Below, piece after piece: positions 19,562 to 28,100 of a stretch of DNA of 64,000 nucleotides. The stretch covers positions 159,801 through 223,800 of the forward strand of contig NZ_LZKI01000073.1 in assembly GCF_001672755.1 (NCBI RefSeq), given 5' to 3'. Position 1 is the stretch's first letter; the number at the start of each line of letters is the position of its first letter. The position numbers and the translations under genes are program-made. Origin of the DNA: Mycobacterium colombiense. Its GTDB lineage: Bacteria; Actinomycetota; Actinomycetes; Mycobacteriales; Mycobacteriaceae. A model generated the notes under the pieces. It saw only the letters and a program-made list of their open reading frames with translations, did not search any database and was not told where the DNA came from.

Positions 19562-20182
19562 TCAGACTCCTTCTTCGATCTTCTTCGATTCCGCAGTGAT
19601 TCCGCCAAGAACGATGGCGAGGTATTGCCGGCCGACCTGCTCCGCGGAGAGCGGCCCGCCCGGTTGATACCAGCGCACCGACACCCACGTGGTGTCCCGG
19701 ATGAAGCGGTAGATCAGGTCGACGTCGAGGTCGGGCCGGAAACAGCCCTCCTCCACGCCCTGATTGAGCAACTCGAGCCACATTTTGCGTTGCTGCCGGT
19801 TCATGTCCTCGATGTAGGAGAACCGGGGCTGGGACAGCAGCCGCTGGGCCTCATCCTGGTAGATGACGACCTGCGCGTGCCGGTGCTCGATCGCCTCGAA
19901 CGACACCATGAACAATCCCTTGAGCCGCTCCAGCGGATTGGCCTCGCTGTCCACGATCTCGCGGTAGCGCGCGAACAACCAATCCAGGAAACTGCGCAGG
20001 AGCTCGTCGACCATCTCCTCCTTCGAGGAGAAGTGGTGATACAGGCTGCCGGACAGGATGCCGGCGCTGTCGGCGATGTCGCGCACGGTGGTGGCACGCA
20101 ATCCACGCTCGGCGAACATGGTCGCGGCAAGCTCCAGTAGCTCGTCTCGCCGGCTGTTGGCCTGACCGGGCACTCGGTCCAC
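19562..20182 (-). CDS. kstR2: TetR-family repressor KstR2
   Basis: A 206-residue TetR regulator. Residues about 11-56 form the HTH domain (LLELAATMFAERGLRATTVRDIAD and SGSLYHHFSSKEEMVDEL). It represses the ring C/D regulon and is released by HIP-CoA, the product of FadD3. The C-terminus is about 6 residues longer (ITAESKKIEEGV) than in M. tuberculosis as I recall it. The GTG start has a TACTCT hexamer exactly 6 nt upstream, so the mRNA is probably leaderless. The operator just upstream implies autorepression. Confidence 0.95.
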   Translation of the reverse strand: MDRVPGQANSRRDELLELAATMFAERGLRATTVRDIADSAGILSGSLYHHFSSKEEMVDELLRSFLDWLFARYREIVDSEANPLERLKGLFMVSFEAIEHRHAQVVIYQDEAQRLLSQPRFSYIEDMNRQQRKMWLELLNQGVEEGCFRPDLDVDLIYRFIRDTTWVSVRWYQPGGPLSAEQVGRQYLAIVLGGITAESKKIEEGV

Positions 20183-20188
20183 CCGATC

Positions 20189-20194
20189 AGAGTA
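20189..20194 (-). promoter_or_regulatory. Leaderless -10 element of kstR2
   Basis: Minus-strand TACTCT followed by 6 nt and the GTG start. The KstR2 operator begins 4 bp upstream, consistent with direct autorepression. Confidence 0.7.
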
Positions 20195-20197
20195 TCA

Positions 20198-20211
20198 ACC
20201 AAGCGCTTGCT
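20198..20211. promoter_or_regulatory. KstR2 operator, autoregulatory
   Basis: ACCAAGCGCTTGCT fits ANCAAGNNCTTGNT exactly and lies next to the kstR2 promoter. Confidence 0.9.
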
Positions 20212-20257
20212 TGGCTACCGAGGTGTGGTTTCCCGCCCCCGGGGGCCGCCGCAAGCG

Positions 20258-21430
20258 TCAGCGCAACGAGACCACCGGCGGGCTCTGCGACTCGTCGGCG
20301 TTGCCGGACACGAACGCGTTCACCACGCTCGTCTTGGTGCCGCCCGATCGGGTCTGGGCGGTCAGCGGGAAGTTGACCGACCCGGAGAAGGACGCCTCGA
20401 GCCGGAACGGGTCGAACAGATTGATCTTGAGGCCACTGATGTCCGGCTTGCCCCACGCCGCGGTCCCGTCCACCAGGTCGTAGTCGAAGGCGTGCTGGGG
20501 ACAGTCAGTCGGCCGCAGCTGGGTGGAGTTCGCGCAATTCCCCAGCGCCGCCGAGATCGCGGAACTGGTCGCCGCCACCCCCTGGTCGCTCAGCTTGAAC
20601 TCCAGATCGTTGAAGTACGCGCCCGCCGTCGTCAGATTGTCAAGCAGGAAAGGCTTTTTCGGGTTGACGGCCAGATTCGGGTTGCTGCTGGCGACGTCCA
20701 GCCAACCCGGAAAGACGTAGACCGGTGCGGTGCCGACGGGCTTGCCGAAGAACGTCGCGGTTTTCACGGCGGCCTGTTCGATGCCCGCGTTGAGCGTGTC
20801 CACCTTGATCGCGGCGTGGTCGAGCTTCCAGTCGTTGCCGGCCTTCTTGATCGACATGGTCACGTCCGAGGTGTTGTCGCCGAATTTCGCCGACACGTGC
20901 ACCTGCCCGAAACCGAAGCCGCGCGCGGAATTGTCGTCGAGGATCTTGATGTCGGTGATCGGCCACCGCGCGATCTGCCGTTTGAGGACGTCGTCGGTCA
21001 GGAATTCTTTGGACGCCGGCTGGTCGGTGCTGTACGTGAGCGCGGCCTGCGCGTCCCCGCGGGCGAGCGCTTCCAGGTAGCCCTTCGCGGCATCCCCGGC
21101 GCTGCCCGATCCGCCGCCACTGCTGACGGCGATCACGGCGATGACGATCACGACAAGCACGGCGGCGGCCACGCTCAGCCCGATGATCAACGGCTTGCGG
21201 TTGCGTTGACCGGGCCCACCGTGCGGGCCGTTGAAGTGGGCGACGGTGACCGGCGGCGGCGACGACCACGGCCCGTATGCGGGCTGTTCGAAAGGCGTCG
21301 CCGGGCCGCCTTGGCCCCACTGCTCCGGCCAGCCCGCGCCCGATTGCCAGGGGGCGCCGGGCGGCTGGCCGGGTGTGCTTGCGGGAGTCGGGTTCTCACC
21401 CCACGGCCGGTGACCCGGTCCTTCGCTCAC
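20258..21430 (-). CDS. Proline-rich membrane-anchored protein with NTF2-like domain
   Basis: A 390-residue protein in three parts. Residues 1-77 are Pro/Gly/Trp-rich and cytoplasmic. A single membrane helix lies near residues 80-103 (IIGLSVAAAVLVVIVIAVIAV). The C-terminal about 285 residues are extracytoplasmic and start with GDAAKGYLEALARGDAQAALTYS, a typical DUF4878/NTF2-like opening seen in many mycobacterial membrane-anchored proteins. The rest has no catalytic motif I recognise. The start is GTG with GGGAGG upstream. In M. tuberculosis this position holds PPE64, so this gene is not part of the conserved sterol set and its link to cholesterol is unknown. Confidence 0.7.
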   Translation of the reverse strand: MSEGPGHRPWGENPTPASTPGQPPGAPWQSGAGWPEQWGQGGPATPFEQPAYGPWSSPPPVTVAHFNGPHGGPGQRNRKPLIIGLSVAAAVLVVIVIAVIAVSSGGGSGSAGDAAKGYLEALARGDAQAALTYSTDQPASKEFLTDDVLKRQIARWPITDIKILDDNSARGFGFGQVHVSAKFGDNTSDVTMSIKKAGNDWKLDHAAIKVDTLNAGIEQAAVKTATFFGKPVGTAPVYVFPGWLDVASSNPNLAVNPKKPFLLDNLTTAGAYFNDLEFKLSDQGVAATSSAISAALGNCANSTQLRPTDCPQHAFDYDLVDGTAAWGKPDISGLKINLFDPFRLEASFSGSVNFPLTAQTRSGGTKTSVVNAFVSGNADESQSPPVVSLR

Positions 21431-21512
21431 AGCGCCCTCCCACCTGCATCAACCGCGTTGGTCGACAATTGTAAACACGTCGCGGCGTCGCGCTAGTCAG
21501 CGAGACCGCAGC

Positions 21513-22301
21513 TCACGGGTGCTGGCTGGACACCGAGATGACCTCGCCGGTGAGGTAGCTGGAGTAGTCGCTGGCGAGGAACGCGATGGTGGCCGCCACC
21601 TCCCATGGCTCGGCGGCCCGCCCGAAGGCCTCGCCGGCCGACAGCCGGTCGAGCAACTCCGACGACGACGTCTTCTCCAGGAACTTGTGCCGCGCGATGC
21701 TCGGCGACACCGCATTGATCCGCACGTCGTATTCGGCGGCTTCGATTGCGCTGCAACGGGTCAGCGCCATCACCCCGGCCTTGGCCGCGGCGTAGTGCGA
21801 CTGCGAGTGCTGCGCGCGCCAGCCGAGGACACTGGCGTTGTTGACGATCACCCCGCCGTGCGGTGCATCGCGGAAGTAGCGCAGCGCCGCGCGGGTGGCG
21901 CGAAACACCGACGTGAGGGTGACGTCCAGCACGCGGTCCCATTCCTCGTCGGTCATGTCGACCACCGGGGTCTGCCCGCCCAACCCGGCGTTGTTCACCA
22001 GGACGTCGATGCGTCCCATCCGCGCGGTGGCCGAGGCGAACAGCGCATCGATCTGCGCGGTCGACGTCACGTCGCACAACACGCTTTCCACCCTGCCCTG
22101 TCCAAGTGCCGTGAGCTCGTCGGCGGTCTCCCCCAGCCGGCGTTCGTGGTGATCCGAGATCACCACGTCGGCGCCCTCGGCCAGCGCCCGTCGCGCCGTC
22201 GACGCGCCGATGCCGGTGCCCGCGGCCGCGGTCACGACCACCACCTTGCCCTGCAGAAGCCCGTGTCCGGCAATCTCTTTCGGAGCTTCGGACAGACTCA
22301 T
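21513..22301 (-). CDS. ipdF: Short-chain dehydrogenase IpdF
   Basis: A 262-residue SDR, the same length as Rv3559c. Motifs are VVVTAAAGTGIGASTARRAL (cofactor; an Ala replaces the usual first Gly), NNAG, and Ser/Tyr/Lys in NNASVLGWRAQHSQSHYAAAKAG. IpdF oxidises the 5-hydroxyl of the hydroxy-methylhexahydroindanone carboxyl-CoA intermediate. The ATG overlaps the fadE30 TGA by 4 bp (ATGA), forming a two-gene operon under the KstR2 site at 23464. Confidence 0.92.
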   Translation of the reverse strand: MSLSEAPKEIAGHGLLQGKVVVVTAAAGTGIGASTARRALAEGADVVISDHHERRLGETADELTALGQGRVESVLCDVTSTAQIDALFASATARMGRIDVLVNNAGLGGQTPVVDMTDEEWDRVLDVTLTSVFRATRAALRYFRDAPHGGVIVNNASVLGWRAQHSQSHYAAAKAGVMALTRCSAIEAAEYDVRINAVSPSIARHKFLEKTSSSELLDRLSAGEAFGRAAEPWEVAATIAFLASDYSSYLTGEVISVSSQHP

Positions 22302-23446
22302 CCTTTGACCTCTCGGGGTAGGCCGAGCACCCGCTCGGCGATGATGTTGCGCTGGATCTCATTGGATCCGCCATAGATGGTGTCGGCGCGGGTGAACAGG
22401 AACAGCCGCTGCCATTCGTCGAACTCGCCGTCTGTGAGCGTGAGTCCCGGCTTGCCGATGACGTCCATGGCCAGCTCGCCCAGATCGCGATGCCAGTTGG
22501 CCCACAACAACTTCGACACGTTGTCCTGGCCGGGCTGCTCGACGTCCATGGTGGCAAGCGCGTAGCTGCGCATCGCCCGCAACCCGGTCCAGGCCCGGGT
22601 CAGCCGCTCGCGGATGAACGGGTCGTCGGCGGCACCGGTGCGCCGGGCAAGCTCGGCCAGGTTGGAAAGCTCACGGGCGTACTGGATCTGCTGTCCCAGC
22701 GTCGACACGCCGCGCTCGAAAGTCAACGTCCCCATCGCGACCCGCCAGCCGTCGCCGGGCTCGCCGACCACCAGGTGAGCCTCGGTGCGGGCGTCGTCGA
22801 AGAACACCTCGTTGAATTCCGAGTCGCCGGTCAGCTGGATGATCGGGCGGACTTCCACGCCCGGCTGATCCAGCGGCACCAGCAGATACGACAGCCCGGC
22901 GTGGCGCTTGGAGCCCTTCTCGGTGCGCGCGACCACGAAGCACCACTGCGCCCAGTGCGCCAGCGACGTCCACACCTTCTGGCCGTTGATCACCCACTCG
23001 TCGCCGTCGAGTTCGGCGGTGGTCGCCACGTTGGCCAGGTCACTGCCGGCGCCGGGCTCCGAATAGCCCTGGCACCACAGCTCGGTGACGTCGAGGATGC
23101 GCGGCAGGAAGCGCTGCTGCTGCTCGGGTGTCCCGAAGGCGATCAGCGTGGGGCCGAGCAGCTCCTCGCCGAAGTGGTTGACCTTGTCCGGGGCGTCAGC
23201 CTTGGCGTACTCCTCGTAGAACGCCACCCGGTGCGCGGTGGACAGGCCGCGACCGCCGTGCTCGACCGGCCAGCCCAGGCAAGTCAGCCCGGCTTCGGCC
23301 AGATGCTGGTTCCACGCCCGGCGCTCCTCAAACGCCTCGTGCTCGCGTCCGGGCCCACCGAGGCCCTTGAGAGCTGCGAATTCGCCGACCAGATTGTCGG
23401 CGAGCCACTGACGGACCTCGGCCCGGAACTCCTCGACGTCCTGCAT
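22298..23446 (-). CDS. fadE30: Acyl-CoA dehydrogenase FadE30
   Basis: A 382-residue acyl-CoA dehydrogenase with GYSEPGAGSDLANVAT, VNGQKVWTSLAHWAQW and the C-terminal YGGSNEIQRNIIAERVLGLPRE. It desaturates the 5-hydroxylated indanone carboxyl-CoA in ring C/D degradation. A TAGCCT hexamer lies 7 nt before the ATG, suggesting a leaderless or nearly leaderless transcript. It is divergent from fadD3, with the KstR2 operator 17 bp upstream of the start. Confidence 0.94.
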   Translation of the reverse strand: MQDVEEFRAEVRQWLADNLVGEFAALKGLGGPGREHEAFEERRAWNQHLAEAGLTCLGWPVEHGGRGLSTAHRVAFYEEYAKADAPDKVNHFGEELLGPTLIAFGTPEQQQRFLPRILDVTELWCQGYSEPGAGSDLANVATTAELDGDEWVINGQKVWTSLAHWAQWCFVVARTEKGSKRHAGLSYLLVPLDQPGVEVRPIIQLTGDSEFNEVFFDDARTEAHLVVGEPGDGWRVAMGTLTFERGVSTLGQQIQYARELSNLAELARRTGAADDPFIRERLTRAWTGLRAMRSYALATMDVEQPGQDNVSKLLWANWHRDLGELAMDVIGKPGLTLTDGEFDEWQRLFLFTRADTIYGGSNEIQRNIIAERVLGLPREVKG

Positions 23447-23463
23447 GCCCTGTAGGCTAACCT

Positions 23464-23477
23464 ACCAAGCACTTGCT
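23464..23477. promoter_or_regulatory. KstR2 operator between fadE30 and fadD3
   Basis: ACCAAGCACTTGCT matches ANCAAGNNCTTGNT exactly. It serves both the fadE30-ipdF and the fadD3-aspB operons. Confidence 0.9.
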
Positions 23478-23531
23478 TTGTTAGGCCGTCGGCGACTGCG
23501 CTTCGCGGACGGAACTTTGTAGGAGCATTCG

Positions 23532-25067
23532 ATGACCAACGATCCGCGCACGGTGCCCGCGGCGCTGGATCGTTTCGCGGGCCAGCTCGCCGATCACGAC
23601 GCGTTGATCACCGACGAACGGTCCTTCACCGCGGCCACGCTGCGCGACGAAGTGCACCGGGCCGCCGCCGCCCTGATCGACCTCGGCGTGCGGGCGGGCG
23701 ACCGGGTGGCGGTCTGGTCGCCGAACACTTGGCATTGGGTGGTGGCCTGCCTGGCGATCCACCACGCCGGGGCGGCCATGGTGCCACTGAACACCCGCTA
23801 CACCGCCGCCGAGGCCAGCGACATCCTGGCCCGCACCGGCGCGCCCGTGCTGTTCGGGATGGGCCGATTCCTGGGCAACGATCGCATCGCCGACCTGGAC
23901 CGCGCGGCGCTGCCCGCGCTGCGGCACGTCGTGCGGATACCGATCGACGCAGACGACGGAACCTGGGACGAATTCGTCGCGCGCGGCAGCGACCTCGACG
24001 CGGTTGCCGCTCGCGCGTCCGCCGTCGTACCCGACGACGTCAGTGACATCCTCTTCACGTCCGGTACCACCGGCCGCAGCAAAGGCGTGCTGTGCGCGCA
24101 CCGGCAGTCGCTGTCGGCCTCGGCGGCCTGGGCGGCCAACGGCAAGATCACCAGCGACGACCGCTACCTGTGCATCAACCCGTTCTTTCACAACTTCGGT
24201 TACAAGGCCGGCATCCTGGCCTGCCTGCAGACCGGCGCGACGCTGATCCCGCATCTGACCTTCGATCCGCTGCGCGCATTGCAAGCCATTGAGCAACACC
24301 GCATCACGGTGCTGCCGGGGCCGCCCACCATCTACCAGACGCTGCTGGACCACCCGGCGCGCGGCGACTACGACCTGAGCTCACTGCGGTTCGCGGTGAC
24401 CGGCGCCGCGACCGTGCCGGTTGTGCTCGTCGAGCGCATGCAATCCGAACTCGACATCGACATCGTGCTGACCGCCTACGGGCTGACCGAGGCCAACGGC
24501 ATGGGCACCATGTGCCGCGCCGACGACGACGCCGTCACCGTGGCCACCACCTGCGGACGGCCCTTCGCCGACTTCGAACTGCGCATCGACGCCAACTCAC
24601 CCGGGGCATCGGGCGAGGTGTTGCTGCGCGGGCCGAACGTGATGCTGGGCTACCTCGAAGACCCGGAGGCCACCGCGGCCGCCATCGACGCCGACGGGTG
24701 GCTGCACACCGGTGACATCGGCGCCGTCGACGCCGCCGGCAATCTGCGGATCACCGACCGGCTGAAAGACATGTACATCTGCGGTGGATTCAATGTGTAC
24801 CCCGCCGAGGTCGAGCAGGTGCTGGCGCGCATGGACGGTGTGGCCGACGCCGCCGTGATCGGGGTTCCCGATGAGCGGCTCGGCGAAGTGGGCCGGGCGT
24901 ACCTGGTGACCCGGCCCGGCGCCCAACTCGACGAACAATCCGTGATCGCTTACACCCGTGAACATCTGGCGAACTTCAAGGCACCGCGGTCGGTGCGGTT
25001 CGTCGACGCGTTGCCGCGCAATGCGGGCGGCAAGGTGGTCAAACCACAACTGCGAGAGCAGGACTAA
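23532..25067 (+). CDS. fadD3: HIP-CoA ligase FadD3
   Basis: A 511-residue ANL-family acyl-CoA synthetase. The P-loop motif is DILFTSGTTGRSKGV, then AYGLTEANG, the hinge region GWLHTGDIGAVDAAGNLRITDRLKDM, and a C-terminal catalytic Lys in NAGGKVVKPQL. It activates HIP, the propionate-indanedione released by HsaD, with ATP and CoA. The product is both the next substrate and the KstR2 inducer. The ATG has a TAGGAGC ribosome site. The five genes fadD3-fadE31-fadE32-fadE33-aspB all overlap. Confidence 0.95.
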   Translation: MTNDPRTVPAALDRFAGQLADHDALITDERSFTAATLRDEVHRAAAALIDLGVRAGDRVAVWSPNTWHWVVACLAIHHAGAAMVPLNTRYTAAEASDILARTGAPVLFGMGRFLGNDRIADLDRAALPALRHVVRIPIDADDGTWDEFVARGSDLDAVAARASAVVPDDVSDILFTSGTTGRSKGVLCAHRQSLSASAAWAANGKITSDDRYLCINPFFHNFGYKAGILACLQTGATLIPHLTFDPLRALQAIEQHRITVLPGPPTIYQTLLDHPARGDYDLSSLRFAVTGAATVPVVLVERMQSELDIDIVLTAYGLTEANGMGTMCRADDDAVTVATTCGRPFADFELRIDANSPGASGEVLLRGPNVMLGYLEDPEATAAAIDADGWLHTGDIGAVDAAGNLRITDRLKDMYICGGFNVYPAEVEQVLARMDGVADAAVIGVPDERLGEVGRAYLVTRPGAQLDEQSVIAYTREHLANFKAPRSVRFVDALPRNAGGKVVKPQLREQD

Positions 25068-26212
25068 TGGATCTGGAACTCGATGAAGACACCGTGGCCT
25101 TTCAGGCGGAGGTGCGGGAATTCTTGTCGGCCAACGCCGATTCGATCCCGACGAAGTCATACGACAACGCCGAAGGCTTCGACCAGCACCGGCATTGGGA
25201 CCGCGTGCTGTTCGACGCCGGGCTCTCGGTGATCAACTGGCCGAAGAAGTACGGGGGCCGTGACGCGCCGCTGCTGCACTGGGTGGTGTTCGAGGAGGAG
25301 TACTTCCGGGCCGGCGCGCCGGGCCGGGCCAGCGCCAACGGCACCTCGATGCTGGCGCCGACGCTGTTCGCGCACGGCACCGAGGAACAGCGGATGCGCA
25401 TTCTGCCGAAAATGGCGAGCGGCGAGGAGATTTGGGCCCAGGCGTGGTCGGAACCCGAGTCCGGCAGCGACCTGGCGTCGTTGCGGTCCACCGCCACCCA
25501 GACCGACGGCGGCTGGCTGCTCAACGGGCAGAAGATCTGGAGCTCGCGGGCACCGTTCGCCGAGCGCGGTTTTGGGCTGTTCCGCTCCGACCCCGGCGCC
25601 GAGCGGCACAACGGGCTGACCTACTTCATGTTCGACCTGAAGGCCGAGGGCGTCACGGTGCGGCCCATCGTCCAGCTGGGCGGCGACACCGGGTTCGGCG
25701 AGATCTTCCTCGACGACGTGTTCGTGCCCGACGAGGACGTGATCGGCACCCCGCACGAGGGCTGGCGCGCGGCCATGAGCACCTCAAGCAACGAGCGCGG
25801 CATGTCCCTGCGCAGCCCGGCCCGCTTCCTGGCCACCGCCGAGCGGCTGGTGCAGCTGTGGAAGGAGATTGGCTCACCCGACGCGTTCGCCGACCGGGTC
25901 GCCGACGGCTGGATCAAGGCGCAGGCCTACCGGCTGCAGACCTTCGGCACGGTGACCCGGCTGGCCCTCGGCGGCGAGCTGGGCGCCGAATCGTCGGTGA
26001 CCAAGGTGTTCTGGTCTGACCTCGACGTCGAACTGCACCAGACCGCGCTCGACCTGCTCGCCGCCGACGGCGAGCTCACCAGCCGGTGGACCGAGGGCCT
26101 GCTGTTCGCGTTGGGCGGCCCGATCTACGCCGGCACCAACGAGATTCAGCGCAACATCATCTCCGAGCGGTTGCTGGGCCTGCCGCGCGAGAAGTCCGGG
26201 GGCAAGAAGTGA
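25067..26212 (+). CDS. fadE31: Acyl-CoA dehydrogenase FadE31
   Basis: A 381-residue acyl-CoA dehydrogenase with AWSEPESGSDLASLRST, LNGQKIWSSRAPFAER and the C-terminal YAGTNEIQRNIISERLLGLPREK. M. tuberculosis FadE31 pairs with the short partners FadE32 and FadE33 in heterotetramers, and that pairing fits this gene order. The ATG shares one base with the fadD3 stop (TAATG). Confidence 0.94.
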   Translation: MDLELDEDTVAFQAEVREFLSANADSIPTKSYDNAEGFDQHRHWDRVLFDAGLSVINWPKKYGGRDAPLLHWVVFEEEYFRAGAPGRASANGTSMLAPTLFAHGTEEQRMRILPKMASGEEIWAQAWSEPESGSDLASLRSTATQTDGGWLLNGQKIWSSRAPFAERGFGLFRSDPGAERHNGLTYFMFDLKAEGVTVRPIVQLGGDTGFGEIFLDDVFVPDEDVIGTPHEGWRAAMSTSSNERGMSLRSPARFLATAERLVQLWKEIGSPDAFADRVADGWIKAQAYRLQTFGTVTRLALGGELGAESSVTKVFWSDLDVELHQTALDLLAADGELTSRWTEGLLFALGGPIYAGTNEIQRNIISERLLGLPREKSGGKK

Positions 26213-27153
26213 AATTTGCGCTAGACGAACAGCAGCGCGACTTCGCGGCCAGCATCGACGCCGCGCTCGGCGCGGCGGATCTGCCCGGCGCGGTGCGCGC
26301 GTGGTCCGCGGGGGATACCGCACCGGGCCGCAAGGTGTGGGAGCAGCTGGCCAACCTCGGCGTCACCGCCCTGGCCGTGCCGGAGAAATTCGACGGCATC
26401 GAGGCCGATCCGGTCGACCTCGTCGTCGCCATCGAGCGCCTCGGCCGTTGGTGCGTGCCGGGACCGGTGGCCGAATCCATCGCCGTGGCACCGGTATTGC
26501 TCGCCTCTGACGATCACGCCGAGCGCTGCGCCGGATTGGCATCCGGTGAGCTGATCGCCACCGTCGCTCTGCCGCCGCAGACGCCACGCGCCGTCGACGC
26601 CGACGTCGCCGGCCTGGTGCTGCTGGCCGGCGAGGACGGCGTCACCGAGGCCACGCCGGGTGAGGTCCACGAGTCCGTCGACCCCAGCCGGAGGCTCTCC
26701 GACGTGACCGCGACCGGCGCGGCGTGGCAGGCAGACGTCAAGCGCGCCTACGAATTCGGTGCACTGGCCACCGCGGCCCAGCTGGTCGGTGCGGCCGAGG
26801 CGCTGCGTGACGGCGCGGTCGACTACGCGAAGCAACGCACCCAGTTCGGCCGGGTGATCGGCTCGTATCAGGCGATCAAGCACAAGCTCGCCGACGTGCA
26901 CATCGCGATCGAACTGGCCCAGCCGCTGGTCTACGGCGCGGCGCTGACGATGGACCCGCGCGATGTCAGCGCGGCCAAAGCGGCCGCGTCCGAGGCGGGG
27001 CTGTTGGCGGCGCGGTCGGCGTTGCAGACCCACGGCGCAATCGGTTTCACCCAGGAACACGACCTGTCGCTGTTGCTGCTGCGCGTGCAGGCGTTGCGGT
27101 CGTCCTGGGGGACGCCAGAGGGACATCGGCGGCGAGTGTTGGAGGCGCTATGA
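26209..27153 (+). CDS. fadE32: Short acyl-CoA dehydrogenase subunit FadE32
   Basis: A 314-residue short-type acyl-CoA dehydrogenase chain. It retains YAKQRTQFGRVIGSYQAIKHKLADV and the QTHGAIGFTQEHDLSLLLLR C-terminal segment but lacks part of the middle domain, as expected for a heteromeric partner chain. It acts late in ring C/D breakdown, probably on the MOODA-CoA-type intermediate. The start is GTG at 26209, overlapping the fadE31 TGA by three bases. A longer in-frame start exists only within fadE31. Confidence 0.92.
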   Translation: MKFALDEQQRDFAASIDAALGAADLPGAVRAWSAGDTAPGRKVWEQLANLGVTALAVPEKFDGIEADPVDLVVAIERLGRWCVPGPVAESIAVAPVLLASDDHAERCAGLASGELIATVALPPQTPRAVDADVAGLVLLAGEDGVTEATPGEVHESVDPSRRLSDVTATGAAWQADVKRAYEFGALATAAQLVGAAEALRDGAVDYAKQRTQFGRVIGSYQAIKHKLADVHIAIELAQPLVYGAALTMDPRDVSAAKAAASEAGLLAARSALQTHGAIGFTQEHDLSLLLLRVQALRSSWGTPEGHRRRVLEAL

Positions 27154-28100
27154 GTGAAGAACGCGAGCTGCTCCGGGAGACCGTCGCCGCCCTGGTGGCC
27201 AAGCACGCCGGCCCGGCGGCCGTGCGCGCGGCCATGGACTCCGACCGCGGCTACGACGAATCACTGTGGCAGCTGCTGTGCGAGCAGGTCGGCGCCGCGG
27301 CGCTGGTGATACCCGAGGAGTTGGGCGGTGCGGGCGGCGAATTGGCCGACGCCGCAGCCGTTCTGCAGGAGCTCGGCCGCGCCCTGGTGCCCTCGCCGCT
27401 GCTGGGCACCACGCTGGCGGAGCTGGCGCTGTTGAGCGCGACCGAGCCGGACGCCGCGACGCTGGAAGCCCTCGCCGAGGGCACCTCGATCGGTGCCCTG
27501 GTGCTCGATGCCGACTACGTGGTGAACGGCGATGTCGCGGACGTCGTGGTCGCCGTCGAGGACGGCACGGTGAGCAGGTGGACGCGATTCGGTGCGGAGC
27601 CCGTCACCACCATGGACCCCACCCGGCGCCTGGCGCGACTGACAGCCGAGGAGACCGAGTCGATCGGCACCGACCCGGGGCTGGCGGACCAGGCGGCCGT
27701 CCTGGTGGCCGCCGAGCAGGTCGGCGCCGCCGAGCGCTGTTTGGAACTGACCGTCGAATACGCCAAGGACCGAGTGCAATTCGGCCGGCCGATCGGCAGC
27801 TTCCAGGCCCTCAAGCATCGGATGGCCGACCTGTACGTCACCGTCGCCGCCGCGAAGGCCGTCGTCGCCGACGCGTGCGATGACCCCACTCCCACCAACG
27901 CCGCCGCCGCCCGCCTGGCCGCCACCGAGGCGCTGAACACGGTGGCCGCCGAGGGCATCCAGCTGCACGGCGGCATCGCGATCACCTGGGAGCACGACAT
28001 GCACCTGTACTTCAAGCGTGCCCACGGCAGCGCGCACCTGCTGGATTCGTCGCAGGAATTGCTTAGGCGACTGGAATCCGAGGTACTCAAGACGCCGTGA
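27150..28100 (+). CDS. fadE33: Short acyl-CoA dehydrogenase subunit FadE33
   Basis: A 316-residue short acyl-CoA dehydrogenase chain, paralogous to FadE32. It has YAKDRVQFGRPIGSFQALKHRMADL and QLHGGIAITWEHDMHLYFKRAHG. It probably partners FadE31. ATGA overlap with fadE32 and GTGA overlap with aspB. Confidence 0.92.
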   Translation: MSEERELLRETVAALVAKHAGPAAVRAAMDSDRGYDESLWQLLCEQVGAAALVIPEELGGAGGELADAAAVLQELGRALVPSPLLGTTLAELALLSATEPDAATLEALAEGTSIGALVLDADYVVNGDVADVVVAVEDGTVSRWTRFGAEPVTTMDPTRRLARLTAEETESIGTDPGLADQAAVLVAAEQVGAAERCLELTVEYAKDRVQFGRPIGSFQALKHRMADLYVTVAAAKAVVADACDDPTPTNAAAARLAATEALNTVAAEGIQLHGGIAITWEHDMHLYFKRAHGSAHLLDSSQELLRRLESEVLKTP

